From positions 124,001 to 188,000 of the forward strand of contig NZ_JAJUXI010000008.1 in NCBI RefSeq assembly GCF_021390515.1: DNA of 64,000 nucleotides, in the 5' to 3' direction. The translations under genes were made by a program, and so were the position numbers. This DNA comes from Dyadobacter sp. CY326. Lineage in GTDB: Bacteria > Bacteroidota > Bacteroidia > Cytophagales > Spirosomataceae. The notes below the pieces were generated by a model. The model did no database searches. It was not told the origin of the DNA and saw only the letters and a program-made list of their open reading frames with translations. Each line of letters begins with the position of its first letter. The first letter of the stretch is position 1. This document shows positions 17,713 through 25,505 of the stretch, in pieces.

Positions 17713-20700
17713 TTAACTTTTGCTAACAAGGTCGTCCATTAACTGGATCAATTCGCGCAGGTCTACGGGCTTGACGAGGTGGCCGTCGAATCCGGCATCC
17801 GTGGCCAGCTGCTTGTCTTCCTGCTGACCATAGCCGGTTAAGGCAATGAGTGGGATTCCTTTGCCCCAGCTATGCTGACGGATCAATCTGGCGGTTTCAT
17901 AACCGTCTATTCCGGGCATGCCAATGTCGCATAAAATTACATCTGGTCGGGATTCGTCTGCGGCCTGAATGCCTTCCAGGCCACTTTTGCGACTGTCTAC
18001 TTGAAAACCTTTGAGCTTTAAAAGCAGTGTAACCATCAAAGTCGCATCCGTATTGTCATCAATGACCAAAATGCGCTGGCCACGCGGCCGGTTGCCTGTG
18101 TCATTACCTGTGGGCGCGTGTTTGTTAACTGACTCGTCCAGCAGCGGCAAATAGACGCGGAATTCACTTCCCTGTCCCAATCCGGGGCTGCGCGCTTCCA
18201 CATATCCGCCGTGCATTTTGACCAGGCGCTGCACCAATGTCAGGCCAATGCCCAGCCCGCCCTGCGACCGCGCCAGCGAATTATCGGCTTGAACAAACAG
18301 ATCGAAAATGGAGGTTAGCTGGTCTTCGGTAAGTCCGATTCCATTATCGGTCACTTGTATCAGCACTTGCTCGCCCTCTTTGGACACACTGATGCGAACC
18401 TGACCATGGTCGCCCGTGTAGCGAAGTCCATTGGTTAACAGGTTTATTATGATCTGCGTTAAGCGTGTGGCGTCACCTTCAACATAGAATTTGGAAGTCA
18501 GAGGTGCCAAGAGGAGGTTTTTGCCCGCTGCCGCAAATTGGCCGCTTATAGCCTTGAATGCATCCGACACCAATGTGCCAAGCTCTGTGCGCTCTTTCCG
18601 GAGCTCAATTTTATTTTGCGTAATGCGGCTTACATCGAGCAGATCGTCTATCAGGCGCACAAGATGATCTACCTGCCGATTCATTAAGCTCACGGTCTGC
18701 TGCATAACAGGGTCCTTTTCAGGATTTGTTAGAGACAGCACCGACAGTCCGTTGCGAACAGTGGACATTGGATTTCTGAGCTCGTGGGCAAGCATCGCAA
18801 GGAATTCGTTTTTGCGCTTGTCGTCCTGCTGCAATTCCCTTTCTGCAATTTTCAGATCATTTATATCGGTAATCACAACAATAAGCCCTCTTACCTGCCC
18901 GCGGCTATCGAGCAGGGGCAATGCGGTCACGTGTGTCCAGATTGTAGTTCCGTCCTGATCTGTAAAACGCATTTCAATTGGAGGAATGACCCGTTCGCCG
19001 CGCAAGGCACGCGCGCCGGGATAATTGCTTTCTTCCAATCGGCTCCCGTCCGGATTATAAGCGAGCCAGCGGTGATGACTGGCCGTATCCAAAGAAGGCA
19101 TAAGGCCGTTGGGCATAAACCGCTCCATTGCTTTATTGGCTATAACGATCCTCCCTTGTAGATCCAGCTCGCCAACGCCTACGGGCAAACTCTCAAAAAT
19201 CGCTGCCAAACGCGCTTCGCTTGTACGCAAAGCTTCCTCTACATTTTTACGGCCAGAAATATCTTTAAATAAAACAGCAACACAATGCTGCTCCGGAGGC
19301 CCGATCCTGAAAGCAAAAACATCATAAAAATAGCCTAATGCCGCTGCTTCGTGCTCAAAGCGGGCCGACTCACCGGTTTTAGCAATGCGCCCGTATGTTT
19401 CAAACCAAAACTCTTCATGTGCGGGCGCGAGCGTACGCATGGTTTTTCCAATAGCGTCGGTCAGACCAGTCTGCCGGATGAACGCCGGGTTAGCTTGCAA
19501 AACGCGATAGTCAACAGCCTTTCCTTGTTCGTCAAAAATGAGTTGGATTGTGCAGAATCCTTCATCTATTGACTCAAATAACAAGCGATATTGCAGCTCA
19601 GATTCAATTTGAGCTTCCTGCGCTTTTTTGTATTCGGTCATATCGCTAGCCGTGCCAAACCAACCAATGATGTCGCCCTTATTGTCGAATTTGGGAATTG
19701 CGCGGGAGAATGTCCAGCCCAGTTCGCCATCGGCCAGTATGACGCGATGTTCGAGTTCAAAAGTTGTTTTAGCGGCAATCGCTTTGCTGATCGCATCCTG
19801 CACAAAATCCTGATCCTCAGGCGGAATGTAACTTTGGAGCCAGCTAGTGTTTTCTGTCGCCGTATCCAGCAGAAAGGATTTCCCCACCAGCTGATGCATT
19901 TGTTGCCAGTCGGCGCTCATTTGGTAAACGGCGTCGGAGGTGGAGGTTACAAAAGCTCGAAAGCGCTCTTCTGATTCCACAAGCGCATCTTCGGCTTCCC
20001 GGCGCGTTGTAATGTCGTACATAACCCCGTTCATGACCGTCGGCTGTCCATCTGCCTTTTCCATCACACGTCCATAACCACTCATCCATTTTACGGTGCC
20101 GTCTTCGAGCATAACACGAAACTCTGTGTTAAATAGCTCATCACTGGTCAATGCTTGCTGCAACTCGCTACTCACCCGATCGCGATCTTCCGGATGTATG
20201 TGGTTAAAAAACAGTTCGGGAGCAACCGGATTGCGGCGGGGTTTTAAACCTAATATTTTGAAATGCTGCTCGTTCCAGTAAACTTTATTGTGGATCAGAT
20301 CCCATTCCCAGGTTGCCATACTCGCTGCTTCTGTGGCCAACCTAAGGTGCTTTTCTGCTTGTCGCAGCGCATCTTCGGCCCCAACGAGATCTATCCTACT
20401 ATGGACTCGCCCGGTCAATTCGCGCATGACGGTTAACTGAACACCGCCAACATGGCCTGAATCCTGAAACACCGGACTGTAAGCAAGCGTAAAACGCGCT
20501 TCCTGTGAGTCATCCAAATGGTAAATTGGATAAAATGCATCTTCAAAATATAGCGATTCCCCCTTCCACACACGTTTATAGACAGACTGATTCAGGTCCC
20601 ATATTTCTGGCCAGCTTTGCTCGATCGGTTGACCGAAACCGGACGGATGCCGGTGGCCCATCAGTTCGCGGTAGCCGTCATTGTAAATTTGTATAAGCGC

Positions 20701-20889
20701 TTCTCCCCATAATACGACGGTCGGAAATGGAGAAGCCATGATCAGTTGAACAGTTGTGCGGAGGGATTGTGGCCAGTAGGCGCTCGCTCCTAGTGGCGTT
20801 TGTGACCAGTCGAATGATTGGCAAATGGTATGCATTTCACCTGGTCCCTGAAAAAAAGGGTCTTGACTATTGTTGGCTGAATCACCCAT
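17713..20889 (-). CDS. Multi-PAS hybrid histidine kinase with C-terminal receiver
   Basis: About 1058 residues from the ATG at 20889; the frame extends to 20961, which would add a hydrophobic leader of 24 residues. The first 180 residues are a PAS/GAF-like region (QSFDWSQTPLG, SPFPTVVLWG) typical of soluble kinases. Four PAS modules follow (about 185-310, 310-435, 440-565 and 570-700), the first with the WEWD and HPEDR pattern. HisKA has LAMLAHELRNP with the phospho-acceptor His near residue 720, HATPase_c has NLLTNGLRYT, DNGIGL and GLGIGL, and the receiver (about 935-1055) has IDDN, acceptor Asp in ILCDIGMPGIDG and the conserved Lys in HLVKPVD. It is probably cytoplasmic and senses small ligands, light or redox. 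No partner regulator is adjacent. Confidence 0.9.
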   Translation of the reverse strand: MGDSANNSQDPFFQGPGEMHTICQSFDWSQTPLGASAYWPQSLRTTVQLIMASPFPTVVLWGEALIQIYNDGYRELMGHRHPSGFGQPIEQSWPEIWDLNQSVYKRVWKGESLYFEDAFYPIYHLDDSQEARFTLAYSPVFQDSGHVGGVQLTVMRELTGRVHSRIDLVGAEDALRQAEKHLRLATEAASMATWEWDLIHNKVYWNEQHFKILGLKPRRNPVAPELFFNHIHPEDRDRVSSELQQALTSDELFNTEFRVMLEDGTVKWMSGYGRVMEKADGQPTVMNGVMYDITTRREAEDALVESEERFRAFVTSTSDAVYQMSADWQQMHQLVGKSFLLDTATENTSWLQSYIPPEDQDFVQDAISKAIAAKTTFELEHRVILADGELGWTFSRAIPKFDNKGDIIGWFGTASDMTEYKKAQEAQIESELQYRLLFESIDEGFCTIQLIFDEQGKAVDYRVLQANPAFIRQTGLTDAIGKTMRTLAPAHEEFWFETYGRIAKTGESARFEHEAAALGYFYDVFAFRIGPPEQHCVAVLFKDISGRKNVEEALRTSEARLAAIFESLPVGVGELDLQGRIVIANKAMERFMPNGLMPSLDTASHHRWLAYNPDGSRLEESNYPGARALRGERVIPPIEMRFTDQDGTTIWTHVTALPLLDSRGQVRGLIVVITDINDLKIAERELQQDDKRKNEFLAMLAHELRNPMSTVRNGLSVLSLTNPEKDPVMQQTVSLMNRQVDHLVRLIDDLLDVSRITQNKIELRKERTELGTLVSDAFKAISGQFAAAGKNLLLAPLTSKFYVEGDATRLTQIIINLLTNGLRYTGDHGQVRISVSKEGEQVLIQVTDNGIGLTEDQLTSIFDLFVQADNSLARSQGGLGIGLTLVQRLVKMHGGYVEARSPGLGQGSEFRVYLPLLDESVNKHAPTGNDTGNRPRGQRILVIDDNTDATLMVTLLLKLKGFQVDSRKSGLEGIQAADESRPDVILCDIGMPGIDGYETARLIRQHSWGKGIPLIALTGYGQQEDKQLATDAGFDGHLVKPVDLRELIQLMDDLVSKS

Positions 20890-21000
20890 AAAGCAAATAT
20901 TACACAGGTTAAAAAAAGGAAGCAGACTGGCTAAAAAAATCCCATGCGCGATCCGCTGCATGACAATGATGTGGTAATCATCACTTTACCGAAGTCATTT

Positions 21001-21038
21001 TTGCTACCTGATTGTTAAAGGTTGCTGGTAGGTAACAA
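21001..21038. repeat. Inverted repeat between divergent kinase and transporter genes
   Basis: TTGCTACCT and AGGTAACAA form near-perfect 9-bp arms (one mismatch) separated by 20 nt. The element lies midway in the 264-bp gap between two divergent genes, where a regulator site would be expected. No family can be assigned. Confidence 0.35.
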
Positions 21039-21153
21039 TTACTATGCCATATGAGTAAACGGAAACAGAAGATCGGTGATTTACGTTAAATTGAACGCAA
21101 CGATCAGGCACGATTATAAAAGTAAAATTAATATAACGAAAGTATAACCTAAA

Positions 21154-22278
21154 ATGAATCGCTCTACCCCTTTTTACACAAGGCTTGCCCAGGTTTTGAT
21201 CAGCATTATTTGCCTGGTTTACATTGCTATCATTGGCCAGACGCTGCTGGCGCCGCTCATCTTTGCACTTTTATTCTCTCTTTTGCTTTTGCCTTTTGCC
21301 GGAACGCTGGAATATCGCTTTCGATTTCCCAGGGCATTGTCGTCGTTGATTTCCCTGCTTGCATTAATCGGCGCGATTGCGGGAATATTTATCCTTCTGG
21401 GTTCGCAGCTGACTGCGCTGGCTCAGGATTGGCCTGCATTCAAAAAGCAGGTGCTCGACACAACCATTGATCTTCAAAAATGGATTGAAGTAACGTTCCA
21501 TATGGATAGCGAGGAACAGATGAGCTACATCAATGACTCAGCTTCAAAGGCCGTTACAACGGGTTCAAGCATTTTAGGACGCACGATTCTTTCGGTTTCC
21601 TCGGTTTTGCTTTTCCTATTATTTACTTTTCTGTATACTTTTTTTATCCTGTTGCACCGGCGACTGCTGCTGCGTTTCATCGTTTCTGTGTTTGATCAGG
21701 AGCACAGCGTCATTGTATACGACATCGTTAGTCAGATCCAATATATTGTCAAAAAGTACATTTTCGGGCTTTTCCTGCAAATGCTTTTGGTCACGGGCTT
21801 ATCCTGCATTGCCTTCTGGCTGCTTGGCGTAAAGTACGGATTTTTGCTCGGACTTATCACCGGGATTTTGAATCTGATCCCATACATTGGCATTCTGACC
21901 GCCTTGCTGCTGGCCAGCCTGATCTCGTTTGCAACGGCAGGAACGAGTCAGCTGATATTCGTTTCCATTGCAATTGTGGCCATCCATTTGGTTGACAGCA
22001 ATTACATTATGCCAAAAATTGTGGGTTCGAAAGTGAAGATTAACACGCTCGTTGCCCTGATCGGGCTGGTGCTTGGGGAAATGATTTGGGGAATTACCGG
22101 CATGTTCCTGTCTATTCCGGTCATTGCTATTTTCAAAGTGATTTTTGACCGCGTAAGTGGCCTGAATCCCTGGGGAATTTTACTGGGGGAAGACGACAGC
22201 CAGCCTGGGACGAAACCTGCAATCCGCGAAGTGATCGAAGATGAAACCAATAAGGGACAGGTCGCGGCAATAGATTGA
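21154..22278 (+). CDS. AI-2E family transporter (YhhT/PerM type)
   Basis: A 374-residue membrane protein with two hydrophobic helices at about residues 12-46, one at 62-84, a soluble region (about 85-150) and four or more helices from 150 to 320. The helix 5-6 region (GVKYGFLLGLITGILNLIPYIG) and the late segment with I-M-P-K-I-V-G-S-K-V-x-x-N are signatures of the AI-2E transporter family (PF01594). Members export small molecules, and some act as sodium/proton antiporters; autoinducer export is proven only for a few. It is followed by a strong terminator and stands alone. Confidence 0.88.
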   Translation: MNRSTPFYTRLAQVLISIICLVYIAIIGQTLLAPLIFALLFSLLLLPFAGTLEYRFRFPRALSSLISLLALIGAIAGIFILLGSQLTALAQDWPAFKKQVLDTTIDLQKWIEVTFHMDSEEQMSYINDSASKAVTTGSSILGRTILSVSSVLLFLLFTFLYTFFILLHRRLLLRFIVSVFDQEHSVIVYDIVSQIQYIVKKYIFGLFLQMLLVTGLSCIAFWLLGVKYGFLLGLITGILNLIPYIGILTALLLASLISFATAGTSQLIFVSIAIVAIHLVDSNYIMPKIVGSKVKINTLVALIGLVLGEMIWGITGMFLSIPVIAIFKVIFDRVSGLNPWGILLGEDDSQPGTKPAIREVIEDETNKGQVAAID

Positions 22279-22303
22279 GTTGATCTACGGATTTTTATAG
22301 TAT

Positions 22304-22334
22304 AAAGGTGCTGCCCGCGACAGGCAGCACCTTT
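22304..22334. terminator. Bidirectional terminator between transporter and SDR genes
   Basis: A 12-bp stem AAAGGTGCTGCC/GGCAGCACCTTT with a 7-nt loop and A/T flanks on both sides lies between the convergent stops at 22278 and 22348. Confidence 0.85.
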
Positions 22335-22347
22335 TATGTTTTAAGAC

Positions 22348-23100
22348 TTACAAAAGGCCGCCCGAAACGGTTATCCGCTCGCCAGTGACCCAGCCTGCTT
22401 CATCTGAGGCCAGGAAGACTGCAACTTTCGCAATGTCTGCGGGCTGGCCAAGACGCCCCAATGGTGTTAATGGAAGCATTTGTTTTTCAATATCGCCGCC
22501 AATGATTCCCATTTCGTGATTTCCCTCCGTGTCTGTAACACCCGGCGCAATGGTGTTGATCCGAATGTTTTTAGGGCCAAGTTCTTTGGCCAATGTTTTG
22601 GTTACATTGTCGATGCCCGCTTTTGCCGCAGAATAAACCATGACGCCCGGGATTGGGTTTTGGCTCACCGTTGAACTAATGTTGATGATGCTTCCGCCAT
22701 TTTCACCAAACAAATTGACAGCTTGCTGAATACTCAAAATCGGTCCCATTAAATGTGTGTTGACCTGCAAATGGAAACTTTCCTCTGTAATACCATCCAG
22801 CATTTCAATTTTAAACACACCTGCATTGTTTACCAAAATATCCAGCTGACCGAACGATTTTATCGTTTCATCAAATAGTCTCTTGATGTCGGCAAACTTT
22901 GAAATATCCGCCTGCACGGCAATTGCAGTGCCACCATTTTCGGTGATTTCATTGACGACTTTATCCGCCAGCTCCTTACTCGACGAATAATTAACCACAA
23001 CCTTGGCACCCGCTTTTGCAAAGGATTTTGCAATTCCGGCACCGATCCCTTTGGATGCGCCGGTAACCACGGCAACTTTATTTTCTAATTTTAAGCTCAT
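22348..23100 (-). CDS. SDR-family oxidoreductase, HxlR-linked
   Basis: A 250-residue classical short-chain dehydrogenase. The ATG at 23100 is the start: it gives the normal SDR N-terminus, and a good promoter lies just upstream; the open frame continues to 23568 only because the opposite strand carries the HxlR gene. The cofactor motif TGASKGIG is near residue 13, NNAG near residue 89, the catalytic Ser in NISSTVS near residue 142, YSAAK with Tyr and Lys near residue 155, and TVSGGLL closes the C-terminus. It resembles 3-oxoacyl-ACP reductase-like enzymes acting on aldehydes, ketones or quinones. The divergent HxlR gene is its likely regulator. Confidence 0.9.
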   Translation of the reverse strand: MSLKLENKVAVVTGASKGIGAGIAKSFAKAGAKVVVNYSSSKELADKVVNEITENGGTAIAVQADISKFADIKRLFDETIKSFGQLDILVNNAGVFKIEMLDGITEESFHLQVNTHLMGPILSIQQAVNLFGENGGSIINISSTVSQNPIPGVMVYSAAKAGIDNVTKTLAKELGPKNIRINTIAPGVTDTEGNHEMGIIGGDIEKQMLPLTPLGRLGQPADIAKVAVFLASDEAGWVTGERITVSGGLL

Positions 23101-23126
23101 TTCTAATCTATAATTTGATTGAGCTA

Positions 23127-23157
23127 CAAAGCTAGAATATACAGATGCTTGCGTCAA
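23127..23157 (-). promoter_or_regulatory. Bacteroidota-type promoter for the SDR gene
   Basis: On the minus strand TTG (23157-23155) is followed by 20 nt and then TAGCTTTG (23134-23127), a perfect match to the -7 element TAnnTTTG of the Bacteroidota housekeeping sigma factor with a correctly spaced -33. The transcription start would be about 20-25 nt ahead of the SDR ATG. Confidence 0.7.
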
Positions 23158-23167
23158 GTATGTACTT
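23156..23167. promoter_or_regulatory. Candidate HxlR operator AAGTA-TG-TACTT
   Basis: A perfect 5-bp inverted repeat with a 2-nt centre overlaps the -33 TTG of the SDR promoter and lies 54 bp before the hxlR-type ATG. HxlR dimers bind short A/T-rich palindromes between divergent genes, so this position fits a repressor or redox-switch site. The assignment is inferred from position and symmetry. Confidence 0.5.
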
Positions 23168-23220
23168 TTTTGTATCTTACGGACTGAAAAGATTGTGTTA
23201 TTGATTATCAATGATTTAAA

Positions 23221-23574
23221 ATGAAAAAAAATAATCAAGAATGCCCTGATATGCCAACTTGCTCGGTGGACTACGCATTTAGGCGGATAGGAGGAAAATA
23301 TAAGGGCCGGATTTTGTGGTATCTGCACGAGCATTCGATTTTGCGATATGGAGAACTTGGCAGAACAATGCCGGATGTCACAACCAAAATGCTCACACAA
23401 ACGCTGCGGGAGCTGGAAGCTGATAATCTCATCAGTCGGAAAGTGTATCTGGAAGTGCCGCCAAAAGTAGAATATACATTGACAGATGTTGGAAAGGAGC
23501 TCATTCCATTCATCGAATATTTGAAGGGATGGGGAGAAAAGCAGATTGAAAAAGAACTGGTGCACCATTCATAA
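23221..23574 (+). CDS. HxlR-family transcriptional regulator
   Basis: A 117-residue winged-helix regulator. CSVDYAFRRIGGKYKGRILWYL is the diagnostic HxlR start, with a conserved Cys near residue 15 that in relatives such as YodB and HypR senses quinones, diamide or aldehydes. MPDVTTKMLTQTLRELEADNLI is the recognition helix region, and PPKVEYTLTDVG is the wing. It is divergent from the SDR gene with 120 bp between the starts, the typical layout in which HxlR controls the neighbouring reductase and itself. A second Cys is near residue 8. Confidence 0.92.
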   Translation: MKKNNQECPDMPTCSVDYAFRRIGGKYKGRILWYLHEHSILRYGELGRTMPDVTTKMLTQTLRELEADNLISRKVYLEVPPKVEYTLTDVGKELIPFIEYLKGWGEKQIEKELVHHS

Positions 23575-23577
23575 AAA

Positions 23578-23608
23578 AGCAGGCAGCCCAAATCTCTGGC
23601 TGCCTGCT
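23578..23608. terminator. Bidirectional terminator, HxlR and DUF4394 genes
   Basis: An 11-bp stem AGCAGGCAGCC/GGCTGCCTGCT with a 9-nt loop. On the minus strand six T residues follow, which suits termination of the DUF4394 gene that stops at 23632; the hxlR-type stop is 4 bp away on the other side. Confidence 0.85.
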
Positions 23609-23631
23609 CACTTTAATTCACTCCAAAAATC

Positions 23632-25221
23632 TTACAAACCAAAACCTGTTGCAAGCCCTTTGACTGGCGTGCTGAATGCATATTTCAGTTGCGTCGCGCC
23701 GGTTGCTACATCCACGGTGTAGAAGCCTGTTGAGCCGCCTACTGTGAAAATCGCGTAACCCGTGCCTGTGAAATTTCCAATGTCAAAACCAATCGCTGCA
23801 TCAACATCTACACCAAGCGGCTTGCCTGGTTGAAGCGTTCCTGCATTCGGAGGCGTTTGAACGTGAATCGTGTTCGATTGGCTGTCAATGTCATAAAGCG
23901 TTGTGCCTGTCGCAGCCGTAACGCCTGGGTAACTGTTGGTATAAGCTACTGCCGTGATTGAAGGAGTCGCAGCACCTAGAAGCAATGCGCCATCAACAAT
24001 TGTAACGCCATTTTCAACGTTGATACGCAGGTTTTGACCGTTATCGCTCACCACACGCAGCCTGTCAGCAACAGGGTTGAAATCCACTCCGAAACGTGTT
24101 CCGCTAAGGGTTATCGCATTGCCCATCGCATCAGCAAGACCTGCGATTTCCGTTGCAACTCCACTTCCCAGGTCAATTCCGTATATTTTGCTGTTGCCAC
24201 CTAATGCATATAGTTTGCCATTTACAGGGCGAATGTCAATGCCTTCTAATGTTACACCTGGAATCGAAATTGCTTTCGTACCATATTCGGCACCATTGGT
24301 TGGGTTAAATATTTTCAGGTTATTCGATCCGTCCAATGCATAAGCAACAGGCATTGAAGGAATTGCAATTCCCGTAATGTTTACGCCCGCAGGAAGGTCA
24401 CCCAATTTTTGAAGCTCGCCCGTAGCAAGATTTACAAAGTCCAGCTCCCATTTTCCGTCAAATTTCACAGAAGCAATCGGGTAAACGTCAGCTGCATTTA
24501 CGTCAGGCGAAATGTCAAAGCCACCCACTTCCGTAATATCCAATCCCAAAGGACCAACTGGCACAAGTGTGCCCGCATTTGGCGGATTTTGTGTGTACAA
24601 CACATTCGCTTCCGCATCAATGTCATATAGTGTAGTGCCCGCACCGGCAGGAGCCGCAGTAACGCCTGCACGGCTGTTCGTATATGCAACAGCTCCCACT
24701 TTCGGACTAGCCGGGCCATTTAACGGACCATCATTTGCAACGACTGCACCAGTTTCAGGATGCACGCGGAGATTTTGTCCGGTGGTAGTTACAACGCGGA
24801 TCTTATCCACAGTCGGGTTAAAGTCAAAACCAATGCTTCCGCCATTCAATGCGGTTGCGATTGGCGATGCGCCTACACGTGTCGCCTTGCCAGATTGATC
24901 GCCAGATTTAATGTTGATATGGTAAAGGTTGCTTGATGTGCTGATCGCATACAGCTGACCGGTAGCAGGACGAAAATCGATTCCTGCCAGTACATCGCCG
25001 CCTACAAGTCCCTCAACGGTGATCGTACGGATGGGTGTAGACGTATTACGTACATTAATTTCGTGGATTTGGTTGTTGTCCGACAATGCGTAAAAAATTC
25101 TGTCGGGAAGTGTTTGTTGCGTTGGCGGAACGCGGTGGTCTTCGCAGGCGGTGATGAATAAGGCCAATGCAAATGAGGCAGCAATTGCAAGGTGCCTGAG
25201 TGAATTGTTGAGAATTTTCAT
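23632..25221 (-). CDS. DUF4394 double-domain lipoprotein
   Basis: A 529-residue exported protein from the ATG at 25221, with the lipobox FITAC at about residues 22-26. Two DUF4394 units follow in tandem, at about residues 40-280 and 285-525. Each contains the same ordered blocks: L-x-G-I-D-x-R-P, Q-L/K-L-Y-A, F-D/V-D-F-N-P...R-V-V-T/S...Q-N-L-R, a V-A-Y-T-N-S block and T-L-Y-D-I-D...P-P-N-A-G-T-L. The repeats suggest a beta-propeller. The function is unknown; single-domain members are widespread secreted proteins. It is monocistronic, bounded by a terminator downstream and by the divergent SusC gene upstream. Confidence 0.85.
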   Translation of the reverse strand: MKILNNSLRHLAIAASFALALFITACEDHRVPPTQQTLPDRIFYALSDNNQIHEINVRNTSTPIRTITVEGLVGGDVLAGIDFRPATGQLYAISTSSNLYHINIKSGDQSGKATRVGASPIATALNGGSIGFDFNPTVDKIRVVTTTGQNLRVHPETGAVVANDGPLNGPASPKVGAVAYTNSRAGVTAAPAGAGTTLYDIDAEANVLYTQNPPNAGTLVPVGPLGLDITEVGGFDISPDVNAADVYPIASVKFDGKWELDFVNLATGELQKLGDLPAGVNITGIAIPSMPVAYALDGSNNLKIFNPTNGAEYGTKAISIPGVTLEGIDIRPVNGKLYALGGNSKIYGIDLGSGVATEIAGLADAMGNAITLSGTRFGVDFNPVADRLRVVSDNGQNLRINVENGVTIVDGALLLGAATPSITAVAYTNSYPGVTAATGTTLYDIDSQSNTIHVQTPPNAGTLQPGKPLGVDVDAAIGFDIGNFTGTGYAIFTVGGSTGFYTVDVATGATQLKYAFSTPVKGLATGFGL

Positions 25222-25505
25222 AAGCTCTTTGATTAATGTGAACAATGGTTTGAACCCATCTACGACAGCGCGGTCACAATGGATTATTTTATAAGCAATT
25301 TAATTTTGGCTTAATCTCATTTTAATAACACACCCTATGAAGTCAAACACAAAAGTTGTAATTGCTTGAATTTGTAATCTTTGGCATTCTTATTTAGTAG
25401 AAAGTTACATGCGCTATTCCCCCATTCCAAGATGCCCCAAAATCAGGTCCTCACCGGCATCACAAGATTTTTTCTTCAACTAATCCTCATATTCTTCATC
25501 GCAAC

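Noticed and set aside
23101-23568. N-terminal extension of the SDR gene to 406 residues
   Set aside because: The added residues are antisense to the HxlR gene, and the promoter plus the normal SDR N-terminus fix the start at 23100.
25356-25383. Promoter-like TTG and TAATCTTTG ahead of SusC
   Set aside because: The spacing and the -7 element deviate by several positions from the consensus seen for the SDR gene.
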